Source: JBLHGN01 sp047616325 (lineage in GTDB: Bacteria; Pseudomonadota; Gammaproteobacteria; Pseudomonadales; Cellvibrionaceae). From it: a stretch of 17,234 bases of DNA. A program made the position numbers and the translations under genes. The notes under the pieces were generated by a model. It did no database searches and was not told the origin of the DNA. It saw only the letters and a program-made list of their open reading frames with translations. Where the stretch lies: NCBI GenBank assembly GCA_047616325.1, contig JBLHGN010000051.1:1-17234 (forward strand), written 5' to 3'. Shown here in pieces: positions 1-7,673 of this stretch (its first letter is position 1; every line of letters begins with the position of its first letter).

Positions 1-434
1 GCGCCGGAGGCGACAATAATATGTCTAGAGCTGTATACACGGTCTCCCACCTGAACTTCATGGGGGGATATTATATTCGCAGCTCCTGCGATGCACTCCA
101 CACCTAACTTGCTATAGCGCTCGACCGAATCATGGGGCTCCACTTCGCCAACAGCCTCGTGAACACGTGCCATAACGCGATCAAAATCGATATCAACGTT
201 ATTTATATTAACGCCGTATTTGCCAGAATTACGCGCTAGATGAGCCACTTTAGCGGCTTTAATAAGCGCCTTACTCGGCACGCAACCGGTATTAAGGCAA
301 TCGCCGCCCATTTTTTCTTTTTCTATTAATATTACTTTTGCTTTTACAGCCGCAGCGATATAGGCGCTCACCAGGCCTGCCGCGCCCGCACCTATAACGA
401 TAAGATTGGCGTCGAATGAACTTGGTTTTTTCAT
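1..434 (-). CDS. FAD-dependent pyridine nucleotide-disulfide oxidoreductase, N-terminal part (cut by left edge)
   Basis: Translated from the minus strand, the first 144 residues are visible. They begin MKKPSSFDANLIVIGAGAAG, with a classic FAD-binding GxGxxG motif at residues 15-20, then an acidic end of the second beta strand (LIEKE, 36-40), then the redox-active disulfide motif GGDCLNTGCVPSK with Cys46 and Cys51. This is the signature of the dihydrolipoamide dehydrogenase / mercuric reductase / glutathione reductase family. The NAD(P)H-binding and dimerisation domains lie beyond the left edge, so the substrate cannot be told. The absence of an N-terminal metal-binding (MerP-like) domain speaks against a classical MerA. 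The ATG at 434 is 59 bases downstream of the TVP38-family gene on the same strand, so the two are probably co-transcribed. In several bacteria these two families occur adjacent or fused, which suggests a membrane-linked redox role, but the function is not established. Confidence 0.88.
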   Translation of the reverse strand, partial: MKKPSSFDANLIVIGAGAAGLVSAYIAAAVKAKVILIEKEKMGGDCLNTGCVPSKALIKAAKVAHLARNSGKYGVNINNVDIDFDRVMARVHEAVGEVEPHDSVERYSKLGVECIAGAANIISPHEVQVGDRVYSSRHIIVASG

Positions 435-493
435 TGCATATCACTACTTTTAATTAGGTAACTATATTTAGCGCTTTAAAAAAGCCAAGAGAC

Positions 494-1168
494 TCAACTC
501 TCGGCGATATCAACTTTTTTAAAACGTTTTGCCAAAGCCTTCACAATAAACGGAAAAGCGATCAATGCGGCAAAGGATAGAATTATTTCCGGTGTGAATA
601 TTTGCCAGAAAGAAAACTTTTCCACTGTACCCAGGCTGGCTCCTGCGTTCACGTATAGAAAGGTGGCCGGTAACATTCCCAATTGACTGACAATGTAAAA
701 GGTGGCAACGCGTATTTGAGTTAAGCCGAACACCAGGTTAATAACAAAGTATGGAATTGGCGGTATAAGGCGCAGAGTAAACAAGTATTGACTGCCATCG
801 AGCGCAATACCGACATTTACTTTATCGATGGTCGTCGCAAAACGTTTTTTCACCCAGTCTTGCAACAGTGTGCGCGACACCAGCATCCCCAGTGTGGCCC
901 CAATTGAACTGGCAAAAGATACAATAAGCACACCGTACCAAACACCAAAGACAGCACCTGCAATAATGGATAATGGCCCCACGCCCGGCAGGCTCAAGCT
1001 CGCCACCGCAATATATATCAGCGCAAAGGAGATAGCCGATTTAAGAGGCTCCCTATCCACCCATGCACTAAACTGATCGTAAGAAAAAGACTGCAGTAGG
1101 TCAAAATATAGTATCGCCGCCGCAGCGCTGAGCGCTAGGGCCAATACGATCCATTTTTTTAAAGTCAT
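494..1168 (-). CDS. TVP38/TMEM64 family inner-membrane protein (VTT/DedA-like domain)
   Basis: The 224-residue product is strongly hydrophobic. It has an N-terminal membrane segment (about residues 6-24), a central VTT/SNARE-associated domain core with the diagnostic GVGPLSIIAGAVFG stretch (about 62-75), re-entrant and membrane-spanning helices, the motif LRLIPPIPYFVINLVFGLT (about 132-150) containing the conserved R-x-IPPxP element, and a last helix near 193-212 followed by a basic tail (KALAKRFKK). Length and motifs fit the TVP38/TMEM64 branch of the DedA superfamily; relatives of this superfamily act in lipid scrambling, undecaprenyl-phosphate recycling and membrane homeostasis, but the role of this branch in bacteria is unclear. 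The ATG at 1168 is chosen because it begins just before the first membrane helix; a weak GGAAA sits about 10 bases upstream. The gene precedes the flavoprotein gene on the same strand and is divergent from ppk1. Confidence 0.9.
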   Translation of the reverse strand: MTLKKWIVLALALSAAAAILYFDLLQSFSYDQFSAWVDREPLKSAISFALIYIAVASLSLPGVGPLSIIAGAVFGVWYGVLIVSFASSIGATLGMLVSRTLLQDWVKKRFATTIDKVNVGIALDGSQYLFTLRLIPPIPYFVINLVFGLTQIRVATFYIVSQLGMLPATFLYVNAGASLGTVEKFSFWQIFTPEIILSFAALIAFPFIVKALAKRFKKVDIAES

Positions 1169-1457
1169 AAATTAAGTTTCCACGGTATGCACGCTTTTGC
1201 AAATAAGACAATTGAAGACACAAAGGCGACTCCACGAAAATGCGCAAGCTGATATTATAAACGACAATACTAAAAGAGTGACTAAGGCCATACAGGAGCG
1301 TTAGCGTATTGCTTTAAAAAGAGCCATACTAGGCTTGTTAACACAAAATAACCTCACATATTTATCACAGCTTTCCACCGACCTTTCGGGTGAATCTGTA
1401 CAACAATGCCATATATTTATCTTTAGAGCTAAAGCCTACTTTTTGAGACCCCATAGA
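1169..1457. promoter_or_regulatory. Divergent intergenic region between the TVP38-family gene and ppk1
   Basis: This 289-base stretch must carry the promoters for both divergent transcripts. It is AT-rich. I see a TATTAT-like -10 candidate near 1252-1257 but no well-matched -35 element for it, and no clear Pho box. The ppk1 reading frame stays open upstream to a TTG at 1335, but that extension (RAKAYFLRPHR and similar) does not resemble the family's N terminus and is treated as untranslated. Confidence 0.4.
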
Positions 1458-3581
1458 ATGACTGAAGCCACTGATACACCGAGCAGTCCACATGTCAAAC
1501 AGTCGGGCAACGCTGGCGCTACGCTCGACATTGGGCCGCTGGACAGCTCGGCGTATTATTTTAATCGCGAATTAAGCCATTTGGAATTCAATCGACGCGT
1601 ACTGGCACAGGCGCTAGATGAGGCCCATCCACTCTTAGAACGCTTGAAATTTCTATTGATCTTCAGCTCAAACTTGGATGAATTCTTTGAAATTCGCGTT
1701 GCAGGCCTAATGCAGGGCATCAAATTTGAACGCGAAACTATCGGCCCAGACGGTCTGGCCCCCAAAGACGCTCTCAGAGAAATAAGCCGTATTTGCCACG
1801 ACATCGTAGACAAGCAGTACGACATCCTCAACACCATTTTAATGCCGGCGCTTGAACAAGAGGGCATTCGTTTTTTACGCCGCAGCCACTGGAACGAAGA
1901 GCAATCTCAGTGGGTAAAGCACTATGTCGACTCTTCCGTGCTGCCCATAATTAGCCCCATTGGCATTGATCCCTCCCACCCCTTCCCCCGCCTCGTAAAT
2001 AAAAGTCTCAATTTTATTGTAGAGCTGGAGGGAAACGACGCCTTCGGCCGCGACCTCAACCATGCCATTGTGCCGGCGCCGAGGTCATTACCTCGCGTTG
2101 TGGAACTTCCCAAAGAGCTGGGCAGTGAAGGCCACAACTTTATTTTCTTGTCTTCTATGATACACGCCCATGCCGATCAACTGTTTCCCGGTATGAAAGT
2201 GAAGGGTTGTTATCAGTTTCGTATTACCCGCAACGCAGACCTCGATGTAGACATGGAAGGCATTGCCGACCTTGCCAGAGCCCTGCGCGGTGAACTCCAC
2301 TCGCGCCGCTTTGGTACTGCAGTTAGGCTGGAAGTAGCCGACAATTGCCCTAAAGAACTAATCGACTTTCTCTTAAATGAGGTCGGCTTGACGGAAAATG
2401 AAATGTACAAGGTAAACGGGCCGGTAAATTTAAAAAGACTTATGCAGGTGCCCCGCTTTGTCGAAAGGCCAGATTTGCACTACCCAGAACTTACCCCAAA
2501 AATGCCCAAAGGCCTCACCCGCAAAGACAATATTTTCGATGCGGTGGCACGTAAAGACTTCCTGCTGTTGCACCCATTCGAATCCTTCACGCCGGTGGTT
2601 CAACTCTTGCGCCAATCGGCCAAAGATCCGCAGGTAGTGGCCATCAAACAAACTCTTTACCGCTCTGGCACCAACTCCATGGTGGTTGAAGCGCTTATCG
2701 ATGCCGCCAGAAACGGCAAAGAAGTTACCGTTGTAGTGGAACTTCGTGCACGCTTTGACGAGGAGGAGAATCTCGAACTTGCCAGCCGCATGCAGGAGGC
2801 TGGAGTGATTGTGGTGTATGGGGTGGTCGGCTATAAAACCCATGCCAAAATGATACTTATCGTACGCCGAGAGGACAATACACTGCGACGCTATGTGCAC
2901 CTTGGCACTGGCAACTACCACAGCGGCAACGCACGCCTTTACACAGATTATTCACTGCTAACCGCCGATCCGGTGATCGGCGAAGATATTCACCTTGTAT
3001 TTCAGCAGCTTACGGGAATGGGCAAGACAGAGCGCATGAATAAAGTGCTACATGCCCCCTTCACGCTAAAACGGCAATTATTGCGCCTTATTGACGGCGA
3101 ATCAAAGGCCAAGCAGGAGGGCAAAAGTGCACGAATTATATTGAAGTGCAACGGATTAACCGAACCCAAGGTGATGCAAGCGCTCTACAAGGCGTCTCAG
3201 GCGGGAGTGCAAATAGATTTGATCATTCGCGGCATGTGCTGTTTAAAACCCGGAGTTCCTGGCGTATCAGACAATATACGCGTGCATTCCATCATCGGCC
3301 GCTTTTTGGAACACACCCGTGTATTCTATTTTAAAAACGGCCTGCGTAATGTCTATTGTGCCAGTGCCGACATTATGGAGCGCAACCTCAACCACCGAGT
3401 AGAAACCTGCTTCCCGGTGGAGAACCCAAGTCTGTCACAGCGTATCCTGAAGGAGCTGGAGCTATATATTAACGATGGCAAACAGCGATGGGAGCTGGAT
3501 TGCGAGGGCAACTACACCCAGGTCTCCGACGGCGAAGCCCCTTCGGCGCAAGCATTACTGCTACAAAACCTATGCAGCTAG
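1458..3581 (+). CDS. ppk1: Polyphosphate kinase 1
   Basis: The enzyme reversibly polymerises the gamma phosphate of ATP into long-chain inorganic polyphosphate. The chosen start (ATG 1458, MTEATDTP) gives 707 residues, close to the usual 690-740. The N-terminal domain opens with YFNRELSHLEFNRRVL (about residues 34-49) and LLIFSSNLDEFFEIRVAGL, typical of PPK1. The two catalytic-domain histidines are present: His462 in KTHAK (equivalent to the autophosphorylated His435 of E. coli) and His619 in RFLEHTR (equivalent to His592), with the same 157-residue spacing as in E. coli. YVHLGTGNYH and ARLYTDYSLLTAD follow the first histidine, and SADIMERNLNHRVE follows the second. An in-frame TTG at 1335 would add 41 residues unlike the family. 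In Pseudomonas ppk is followed by a convergent ppx exopolyphosphatase gene and then trxA; here ppx is absent and trxA follows directly. Confidence 0.97.
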   Translation: MTEATDTPSSPHVKQSGNAGATLDIGPLDSSAYYFNRELSHLEFNRRVLAQALDEAHPLLERLKFLLIFSSNLDEFFEIRVAGLMQGIKFERETIGPDGLAPKDALREISRICHDIVDKQYDILNTILMPALEQEGIRFLRRSHWNEEQSQWVKHYVDSSVLPIISPIGIDPSHPFPRLVNKSLNFIVELEGNDAFGRDLNHAIVPAPRSLPRVVELPKELGSEGHNFIFLSSMIHAHADQLFPGMKVKGCYQFRITRNADLDVDMEGIADLARALRGELHSRRFGTAVRLEVADNCPKELIDFLLNEVGLTENEMYKVNGPVNLKRLMQVPRFVERPDLHYPELTPKMPKGLTRKDNIFDAVARKDFLLLHPFESFTPVVQLLRQSAKDPQVVAIKQTLYRSGTNSMVVEALIDAARNGKEVTVVVELRARFDEEENLELASRMQEAGVIVVYGVVGYKTHAKMILIVRREDNTLRRYVHLGTGNYHSGNARLYTDYSLLTADPVIGEDIHLVFQQLTGMGKTERMNKVLHAPFTLKRQLLRLIDGESKAKQEGKSARIILKCNGLTEPKVMQALYKASQAGVQIDLIIRGMCCLKPGVPGVSDNIRVHSIIGRFLEHTRVFYFKNGLRNVYCASADIMERNLNHRVETCFPVENPSLSQRILKELELYINDGKQRWELDCEGNYTQVSDGEAPSAQALLLQNLCS

Positions 3582-3898
3582 CCCCATATGTAGGAGTAAC
3601 AATAAATCAACTGCTATACTCTATGGTGATACTGAAGTTGGGAGGCACGAAGCCTATGGCTACACGGGGAGGCCTAGCGCTATTCTAAATAACTAGTTGC
3701 GGCGTATCTCGTTAGACTTACGGTGTTTATAATCTGCCCCTTGAAAAAACATTGGGTAAACCCTATTTATGGTCACTAAGACTTTGTGTGAATAATTCCA
3801 GACAATTTCACGCTCACCGTTTAATGGATGTTGTAAACCTTCTTGGATATCCTTTATATTAACCACTTTTATACCTATTTGGCTCTTGGAGAAAACTT
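3582..3898. other. Intergenic region ppk1-trxA without a recognisable gene
   Basis: This stretch of 317 bases holds no supported coding region. Short open frames here overlap the end of ppk1 and have no family resemblance. The first half contains a GC-rich piece (about 3638-3682) with short self-complementary words such as AGGC/GCCT but no clean hairpin followed by a T-run. The last 70 bases contain a plausible promoter for trxA (listed separately). In Pseudomonas the ppx gene occupies the equivalent place. Confidence 0.5.
3831..3860 (+). promoter_or_regulatory. Candidate sigma-70 promoter for trxA
   Basis: TTGTAA at 3831-3836 (4 of 6 to the -35 consensus) is separated by 18 bases from TATATT at 3855-3860 (5 of 6 to the -10 consensus). 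The predicted start near 3867 would leave a leader of about 30 bases before the trxA ATG, with a GGAG ribosome binding site at 3888-3891. Confidence 0.45.
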
Positions 3899-4225
3899 AT
3901 GAGTGACGCGATAGTGCACGTCAGCGATGCAAGCTTTGACACTGACGTATTGGGCAACGAAGGGCCCGTGTTGGTAGATTTTTGGGCTGCTTGGTGCGGA
4001 CCATGTAAAATGATAGCCCCTGTATTGGACGAGCTGGCAAAAGAATACGCAGGTAAAATTAAAATCTGTAAAATGGATGTCGACGCCAATAAAGCAACCC
4101 CGGCCAAATTCAACATTCGCGGGATACCAACCCTGATGCTGTTTAAGGGTGGCAATGCCGAAGGCACCAAAGTCGGCGCACTGTCTAAAAACCAATTGAA
4201 AGAATTCATCGAATCGGGCCTTTAA
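3899..4225 (+). CDS. trxA: Thioredoxin 1
   Basis: This 108-residue protein has the canonical thioredoxin fold sequence. The active-site WCGPC motif has its cysteines at Cys33 and Cys36 (numbering includes Met; equal to Cys32/Cys35 of mature E. coli Trx). The cis-proline is Pro77 in RGIPTLMLF, and the conserved buried Asp lies in VLVDFWA. It reduces protein disulfides in the cytoplasm using electrons from thioredoxin reductase. The ATG is preceded by GGAG eight bases upstream. It lies upstream of rho in the same orientation, the arrangement conserved in enterics and pseudomonads. A large hairpin immediately after its stop codon suggests that much of its transcript ends or is processed there. 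Confidence 0.98.
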   Translation: MSDAIVHVSDASFDTDVLGNEGPVLVDFWAAWCGPCKMIAPVLDELAKEYAGKIKICKMDVDANKATPAKFNIRGIPTLMLFKGGNAEGTKVGALSKNQLKEFIESGL

Positions 4226-4234
4226 GGCAATTTT

Positions 4235-4279
4235 GTACTGACAAGGTCACTTAAAATCAAAACAAGTGACCGTTAGTAC
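4235..4279 (+). terminator. Large imperfect hairpin just downstream of trxA (terminator- or processing-like)
   Basis: Starting ten bases after the trxA stop codon, GTACTGAC (4235-4242) pairs with GTTAGTAC (4272-4279), with one G-U pair. After a two-base AA bulge, GGTCACTT (4245-4252) pairs perfectly with AAGTGACC (4264-4271). This makes a 16-base-pair stem around an 11-base A-rich loop. There is no continuous T-run after it (TTTGC follows), so it is not a textbook intrinsic terminator. It may be a 3'-end stabilising or processing structure, or a leaky terminator between trxA and rho. Confidence 0.5.
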
Positions 4280-4848
4280 TTTGCACTAGTTAAATTTTGT
4301 GGCTATACTGCTAATACCCAGAGATTAAACACTTCCGTACCATCTTCCTTTTCGAAATTTTAAGTACTTTTGCTGCCTGAGTAACAATCTAACTTGACGT
4401 CTAATGACGGATTAATCTTAGACTTCTTAGGTAATGTGGTGTTCGGAACCCCCCATGTGTTTGTTCGCTACTTGGCAGAGCTTCGGTGTTCACGGAATAA
4501 GCTAAAACCGAATAAGTTCTGCGCAGTGAATAACTTTAATGGCCGGGCGTAGACAGATTGGCTTTGGATCAGACGATTTAATGATTAATAATCTAACTCG
4601 ATATAAAACTTTAAAATAACCCAGATAATCGCGAGCAATAACGGTCCGTAGGTTCACCTATATATTAAGAACCAAACATCAAGACCTATACTGCAAGCGT
4701 CGGCTCAAACAAGCTGCGCTTACGCGTGTATCCGAATACTTAACCTTAATAAAAAACGACTTTGCAACACACTCAACCCCCAAACCAACTTACCTTTAGC
4801 TCGCCTTTTGATCGAGACCCCTCCGAAGATATGGACAAAACAACATTT
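4280..4848 (+). promoter_or_regulatory. Long rho leader region without a gene
   Basis: Some 570 bases separate the trxA hairpin from the rho ATG and contain no supported open frame. In E. coli rho is preceded by a leader (rhoL) through which Rho limits its own synthesis by premature termination, so an autoregulatory leader here is a reasonable inference. Visible structure includes a 6-base-pair inverted repeat TTCGGT (4482-4487)/ACCGAA (4507-4512) and a 12-base motif AATCTAACTYGA present twice (4386-4397 and 4590-4601). An ORF extending the rho frame upstream to a TTG at 4762 exists but is not family-like. Confidence 0.5.
4281..4309 (+). promoter_or_regulatory. Candidate sigma-70 promoter for rho
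   Basis: TTGCAC at 4281-4286 and TATACT at 4304-4309 are spaced by exactly 17 bases; the -10 matches 5 of 6 and the -35 only its TTG. It lies directly after the trxA hairpin, about 540 bases before the rho start, which would give rho a long untranslated leader. Confidence 0.35.
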
Positions 4849-6108
4849 ATGAACCTCACCGACCTTAAAACCAGACCCATAGAAGTTCTCATTCAAACGG
4901 CTAAAGAAATGGGCATGGAAAACCTTGCCCGCTCACGCAAACAAGATGTGATATTTAACATCTTGAAAAAACACGCGCGCAGCGGAGAGGACATATATGG
5001 CGATGGCGTTCTCGAAATACTTCAAGACGGTTTTGGCTTTTTGCGTTCGGCAGATTCTTCCTATCTGGCTGGGCCAGATGATATTTATGTCTCGCCCAGC
5101 CAAATTCGCCGCTTCAATTTGCGCACCGGCGATACCATCTCTGGAAAAATTCGCCCCCCCAAAGAGGGCGAGCGATATTTCGCCATGCTCAAAGTCGATG
5201 AAATCAATTTTGACAAACCAGAGAATTCGCGCAATAAAATTCTATTTGAAAACTTAACACCGCTATTTCCCGACGAGAGAATGGTGCTAGAGTGCGGCAA
5301 CGGTTCCAAGGAAGACCTCACTGGTAGAATTATCGACCTCACTTCGCCGATAGGTAAAGGCCAACGCGGATTAATCGTTGCGCCGCCAAAAGCGGGTAAA
5401 ACCATTATGATGCAGAATATTGCACAGGCCATAACCCGCAACAATCCAGACTGCCATCTCATTGTGCTGCTAATCGACGAGCGCCCCGAAGAAGTAACCG
5501 AAATGCAGCGTTCAGTACGCGGTGAAGTTGTCGCGTCCACCTTTGACGAACCACCAGCGCGGCACGTGCAAGTGGCAGAAATGGTGATAGAGCGGGCAAA
5601 ACGCTTATGTGAACACAAAAAAGATGTGGTGATTTTACTCGACTCAGTCACCCGTTTGGCGCGTGCCTACAATACCGTTATCCCGTCGTCGGGAAAGGTA
5701 CTCACCGGTGGTGTCGACGCCCACGCTCTCGAACGCCCGAAGCGTTTTTTCGGAGCAGCGCGAAACATTGAAGAAGGTGGAAGCTTAAGTATTATTGCAA
5801 CCGCTCTAATAGATACCGGCTCGAAAATGGACGAAGTTATTTACGAAGAATTTAAAGGAACCGGCAACCTAGAATTGCACCTAGACAGAAAAATTGCCGA
5901 GCGCAGGGTTTATCCTGCAATCAACATTCGCCGTTCTGGTACTCGCCGCGAAGAACTCTTAATGAGAGAAGAAGAATTGCAACGCGTTTGGATATTAAGA
6001 AAGTTATTGCATGAAATGGAAGATACCGCAGCGGCTGAATTTTTGCTCGACCGCCTGAAAAACTTTAAAACAAACAACGAATTCTTCCTATCGATGAAAT
6101 CAAAATAA
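4849..6108 (+). CDS. rho: Transcription termination factor Rho
   Basis: From the ATG at 4849 (MNLTDLK) the protein has 419 residues, the same length as E. coli Rho. The E. coli numbering is reproduced exactly: the Walker A lysine in APPKAGKT is Lys184 and the Walker B aspartate in VVILLDSVTR is Asp265. The N-terminal helical domain is followed by the cold-shock-like RNA-binding domain with DGFGFLRSADSSYLAGPDDIYVSPS (about residues 60-84, RNP1-type GFGFLR). The ATPase/translocase core follows (LIDERPEEVTEM, RFFGAARNIEEGGSLSIIATALI, and the C-terminal FKGTGNLELHLDRKIAERR). The hexamer loads on C-rich unstructured RNA and ends transcription. An in-frame ATG at 4831 and a TTG at 4762 would lengthen the N terminus; 4849 is preferred by homology, although none of them has a strong ribosome binding site. 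ubiD follows after 29 bases. Confidence 0.97.
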   Translation: MNLTDLKTRPIEVLIQTAKEMGMENLARSRKQDVIFNILKKHARSGEDIYGDGVLEILQDGFGFLRSADSSYLAGPDDIYVSPSQIRRFNLRTGDTISGKIRPPKEGERYFAMLKVDEINFDKPENSRNKILFENLTPLFPDERMVLECGNGSKEDLTGRIIDLTSPIGKGQRGLIVAPPKAGKTIMMQNIAQAITRNNPDCHLIVLLIDERPEEVTEMQRSVRGEVVASTFDEPPARHVQVAEMVIERAKRLCEHKKDVVILLDSVTRLARAYNTVIPSSGKVLTGGVDAHALERPKRFFGAARNIEEGGSLSIIATALIDTGSKMDEVIYEEFKGTGNLELHLDRKIAERRVYPAINIRRSGTRREELLMREEELQRVWILRKLLHEMEDTAAAEFLLDRLKNFKTNNEFFLSMKSK

Positions 6109-6137
6109 ACTTTTTCCGCCGCTAAGACAATGACACG

Positions 6138-7601
6138 ATGAAATTCAAGGATCTACGAGATTTTGTAGCGCTACTAGAAAAGCGAGGGCTGTTAAAACGC
6201 ATACAACACCCCGTGGATTGCCACCTGGAAATCACCGAAATTTGCGATCGCACCCTGCGTGCGGCCGGCCCGGCGCTGTTATTTGAAAATGTCATTGGTC
6301 ACAGTATTCCGGTATTAGCCAACTTGTTTGGCACCGCCGAACGAGTGGCTTTGGGCATGGGCCAGGAGAGCACCAGCGGCCTCAAGGAAGTGGGTGAACT
6401 TCTCGCCTTTCTCAAGGAACCTGAACCACCCAGCAGCATGCGTGATGCTTGGAACAAAATGCCCATCTTTAAGCAAGTGCTCAACATGTCGCCCAAGGAA
6501 GTTAAAAAGGCAGCCTGCCAAAGCGTTGTGATAGAGGGCGAGCAGGTAGACCTCAGCAATATTCCCATTCAAACCTGCTGGCCAGGCGACGCCGGACCGC
6601 TGGTGACGTGGCCCCTAGTAATCACTCGCGGGCCCTTAAAAACGCGCCAGAACCTCGGCATTTACCGCATGCAGGTGATCGCTAAAAACAAGCTCATTAT
6701 GCGCTGGCTGAGCCATAGAGGCGGGGCGCTGGATTTCAAAGAATGGCAGGTCGCTCACCCAGGCGAAAACTTTCCTGTTTCGGTAGCGTTAGGAGCAGAC
6801 CCCGCCACTATTTTAGGTGCCGTTACACCTGTGCCGGATTCATTAAGTGAATACGCCTTCGCCGGCTTATTGCGCGGCAGTAAAACCGAGGTAGTAAAAA
6901 GCCTTAGCAATGACCTGCAAGTTCCCGCTTCCGCCGAATTTGTTTTGGAGGGCTATATAGCCCCGGGAGAATTTGCAGACGAGGGACCTTTTGGTGATCA
7001 CACCGGCTACTACAACGAAGTTGATAAATTTCCGGTATTTACTCTGGAAAGAATCACCCACCGAAAAACACCCATTTATCACAGCACTTACACGGGAAGA
7101 CCACCCGACGAACCGGCAATTTTAGGCCTAGCATTAAATGAAGTATTTATTCCCCTGCTAAAAAAACAATTTCCGGAAATTGTCGATTTTTATTTGCCGC
7201 CCGAAGGTTGCTCCTATCGCATGGCGGTAATCACCATGAAAAAACAGTACCCCGGTCACGCCAAGCGCGTAATGATGGGGGCCTGGTCTTTTTTACGACA
7301 ATTTATGTACACTAAATTTATCGTAGTAACCGACGACGACATCGATGCACGCAACTGGGAAGATGTTATCTGGGCACTAACCACTCGCGTGGACCCTATT
7401 CGCGATACGACGATGATTGACAATACTCCTATAGACTACCTCGACTTTGCTTCACCAGTGTCAGGGCTGGGATCAAAAATGGGTATCGACGCGACTAACA
7501 AATGGCCAGGTGAAACACAACGCGAGTGGGGCCAGCCCATCTCTATGAGCGAAGAAGTTAAACGTAAAATAGATGATATTTGGCAAGATTTAGGCATTTA
7601 A
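6138..7601 (+). CDS. ubiD: 3-polyprenyl-4-hydroxybenzoate decarboxylase UbiD
   Basis: The 487-residue product matches the UbiD family in length (E. coli UbiD about 497) and motifs. MKFKDLRDFVALLEKRGLLKRI opens the protein. GIYRMQ carries the prFMN-region arginine (Arg177). FADEGPFGDHTGYY contains Glu282, with Glu278 just before, in the region of the catalytic Glu pair. KFIVVTDDDIDARNWEDVIWA is the conserved C-terminal stretch. The enzyme uses prenylated FMN made by UbiX to decarboxylate 3-octaprenyl-4-hydroxybenzoate in ubiquinone synthesis. It starts 29 bases after the rho stop on the same strand with no terminator between, so read-through from rho is likely; the rho-ubiD neighbourhood is also seen in Pseudomonas. 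The family also contains decarboxylases for other aromatic acids, but the length and full-length UbiD motifs favour the ubiquinone enzyme. Confidence 0.94.
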   Translation: MKFKDLRDFVALLEKRGLLKRIQHPVDCHLEITEICDRTLRAAGPALLFENVIGHSIPVLANLFGTAERVALGMGQESTSGLKEVGELLAFLKEPEPPSSMRDAWNKMPIFKQVLNMSPKEVKKAACQSVVIEGEQVDLSNIPIQTCWPGDAGPLVTWPLVITRGPLKTRQNLGIYRMQVIAKNKLIMRWLSHRGGALDFKEWQVAHPGENFPVSVALGADPATILGAVTPVPDSLSEYAFAGLLRGSKTEVVKSLSNDLQVPASAEFVLEGYIAPGEFADEGPFGDHTGYYNEVDKFPVFTLERITHRKTPIYHSTYTGRPPDEPAILGLALNEVFIPLLKKQFPEIVDFYLPPEGCSYRMAVITMKKQYPGHAKRVMMGAWSFLRQFMYTKFIVVTDDDIDARNWEDVIWALTTRVDPIRDTTMIDNTPIDYLDFASPVSGLGSKMGIDATNKWPGETQREWGQPISMSEEVKRKIDDIWQDLGI

Positions 7602-7638
7602 AAACACCAGAGCCCTTGCCACGGAATTTATATGCTTA

Positions 7639-7673
7639 GGAATAGTCGGGCATAGTTAAACCTGCCCTATTCC
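7639..7673. terminator. Inverted repeat between convergent ubiD and hemY (candidate bidirectional terminator)
   Basis: GGAATA (7639-7644) pairs with TATTCC (7668-7673), and after a three-base bulge GGGCA (7648-7652) pairs with TGCCC (7663-7667), giving 11 base pairs around a ten-base loop. It overlaps the hemY stop codon. Its position where two convergent transcripts meet supports a terminator role, but no T-run is present on either side. Confidence 0.4.

Noticed and set aside
1335..1457. TTG-initiated N-terminal extension of Ppk1
   Set aside because: The added 41 residues do not resemble PPK1 N termini; the ATG at 1458 gives the usual length.
2430..2921. 163-codon minus-strand open frame inside ppk1
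   Set aside because: It is the antisense shadow of a strongly conserved ppk1 region, with no recognisable domain.
4641..4662. Resemblance of a rho-leader stretch to conserved small-subunit rRNA 3' end sequence
   Set aside because: The match is short and partly in the wrong sense; no rRNA context surrounds it.
4762..4848. TTG- or ATG-initiated N-terminal extension of Rho
   Set aside because: Starting at 4849 reproduces E. coli Rho length (419) and the numbering of Lys184 and Asp265 exactly; the extension is low-complexity and not family-like.
5085..5651. 188-codon minus-strand open frame inside rho
   Set aside because: Shadow frame rich in Ser/Arg without domain features; rho is certain on the other strand.
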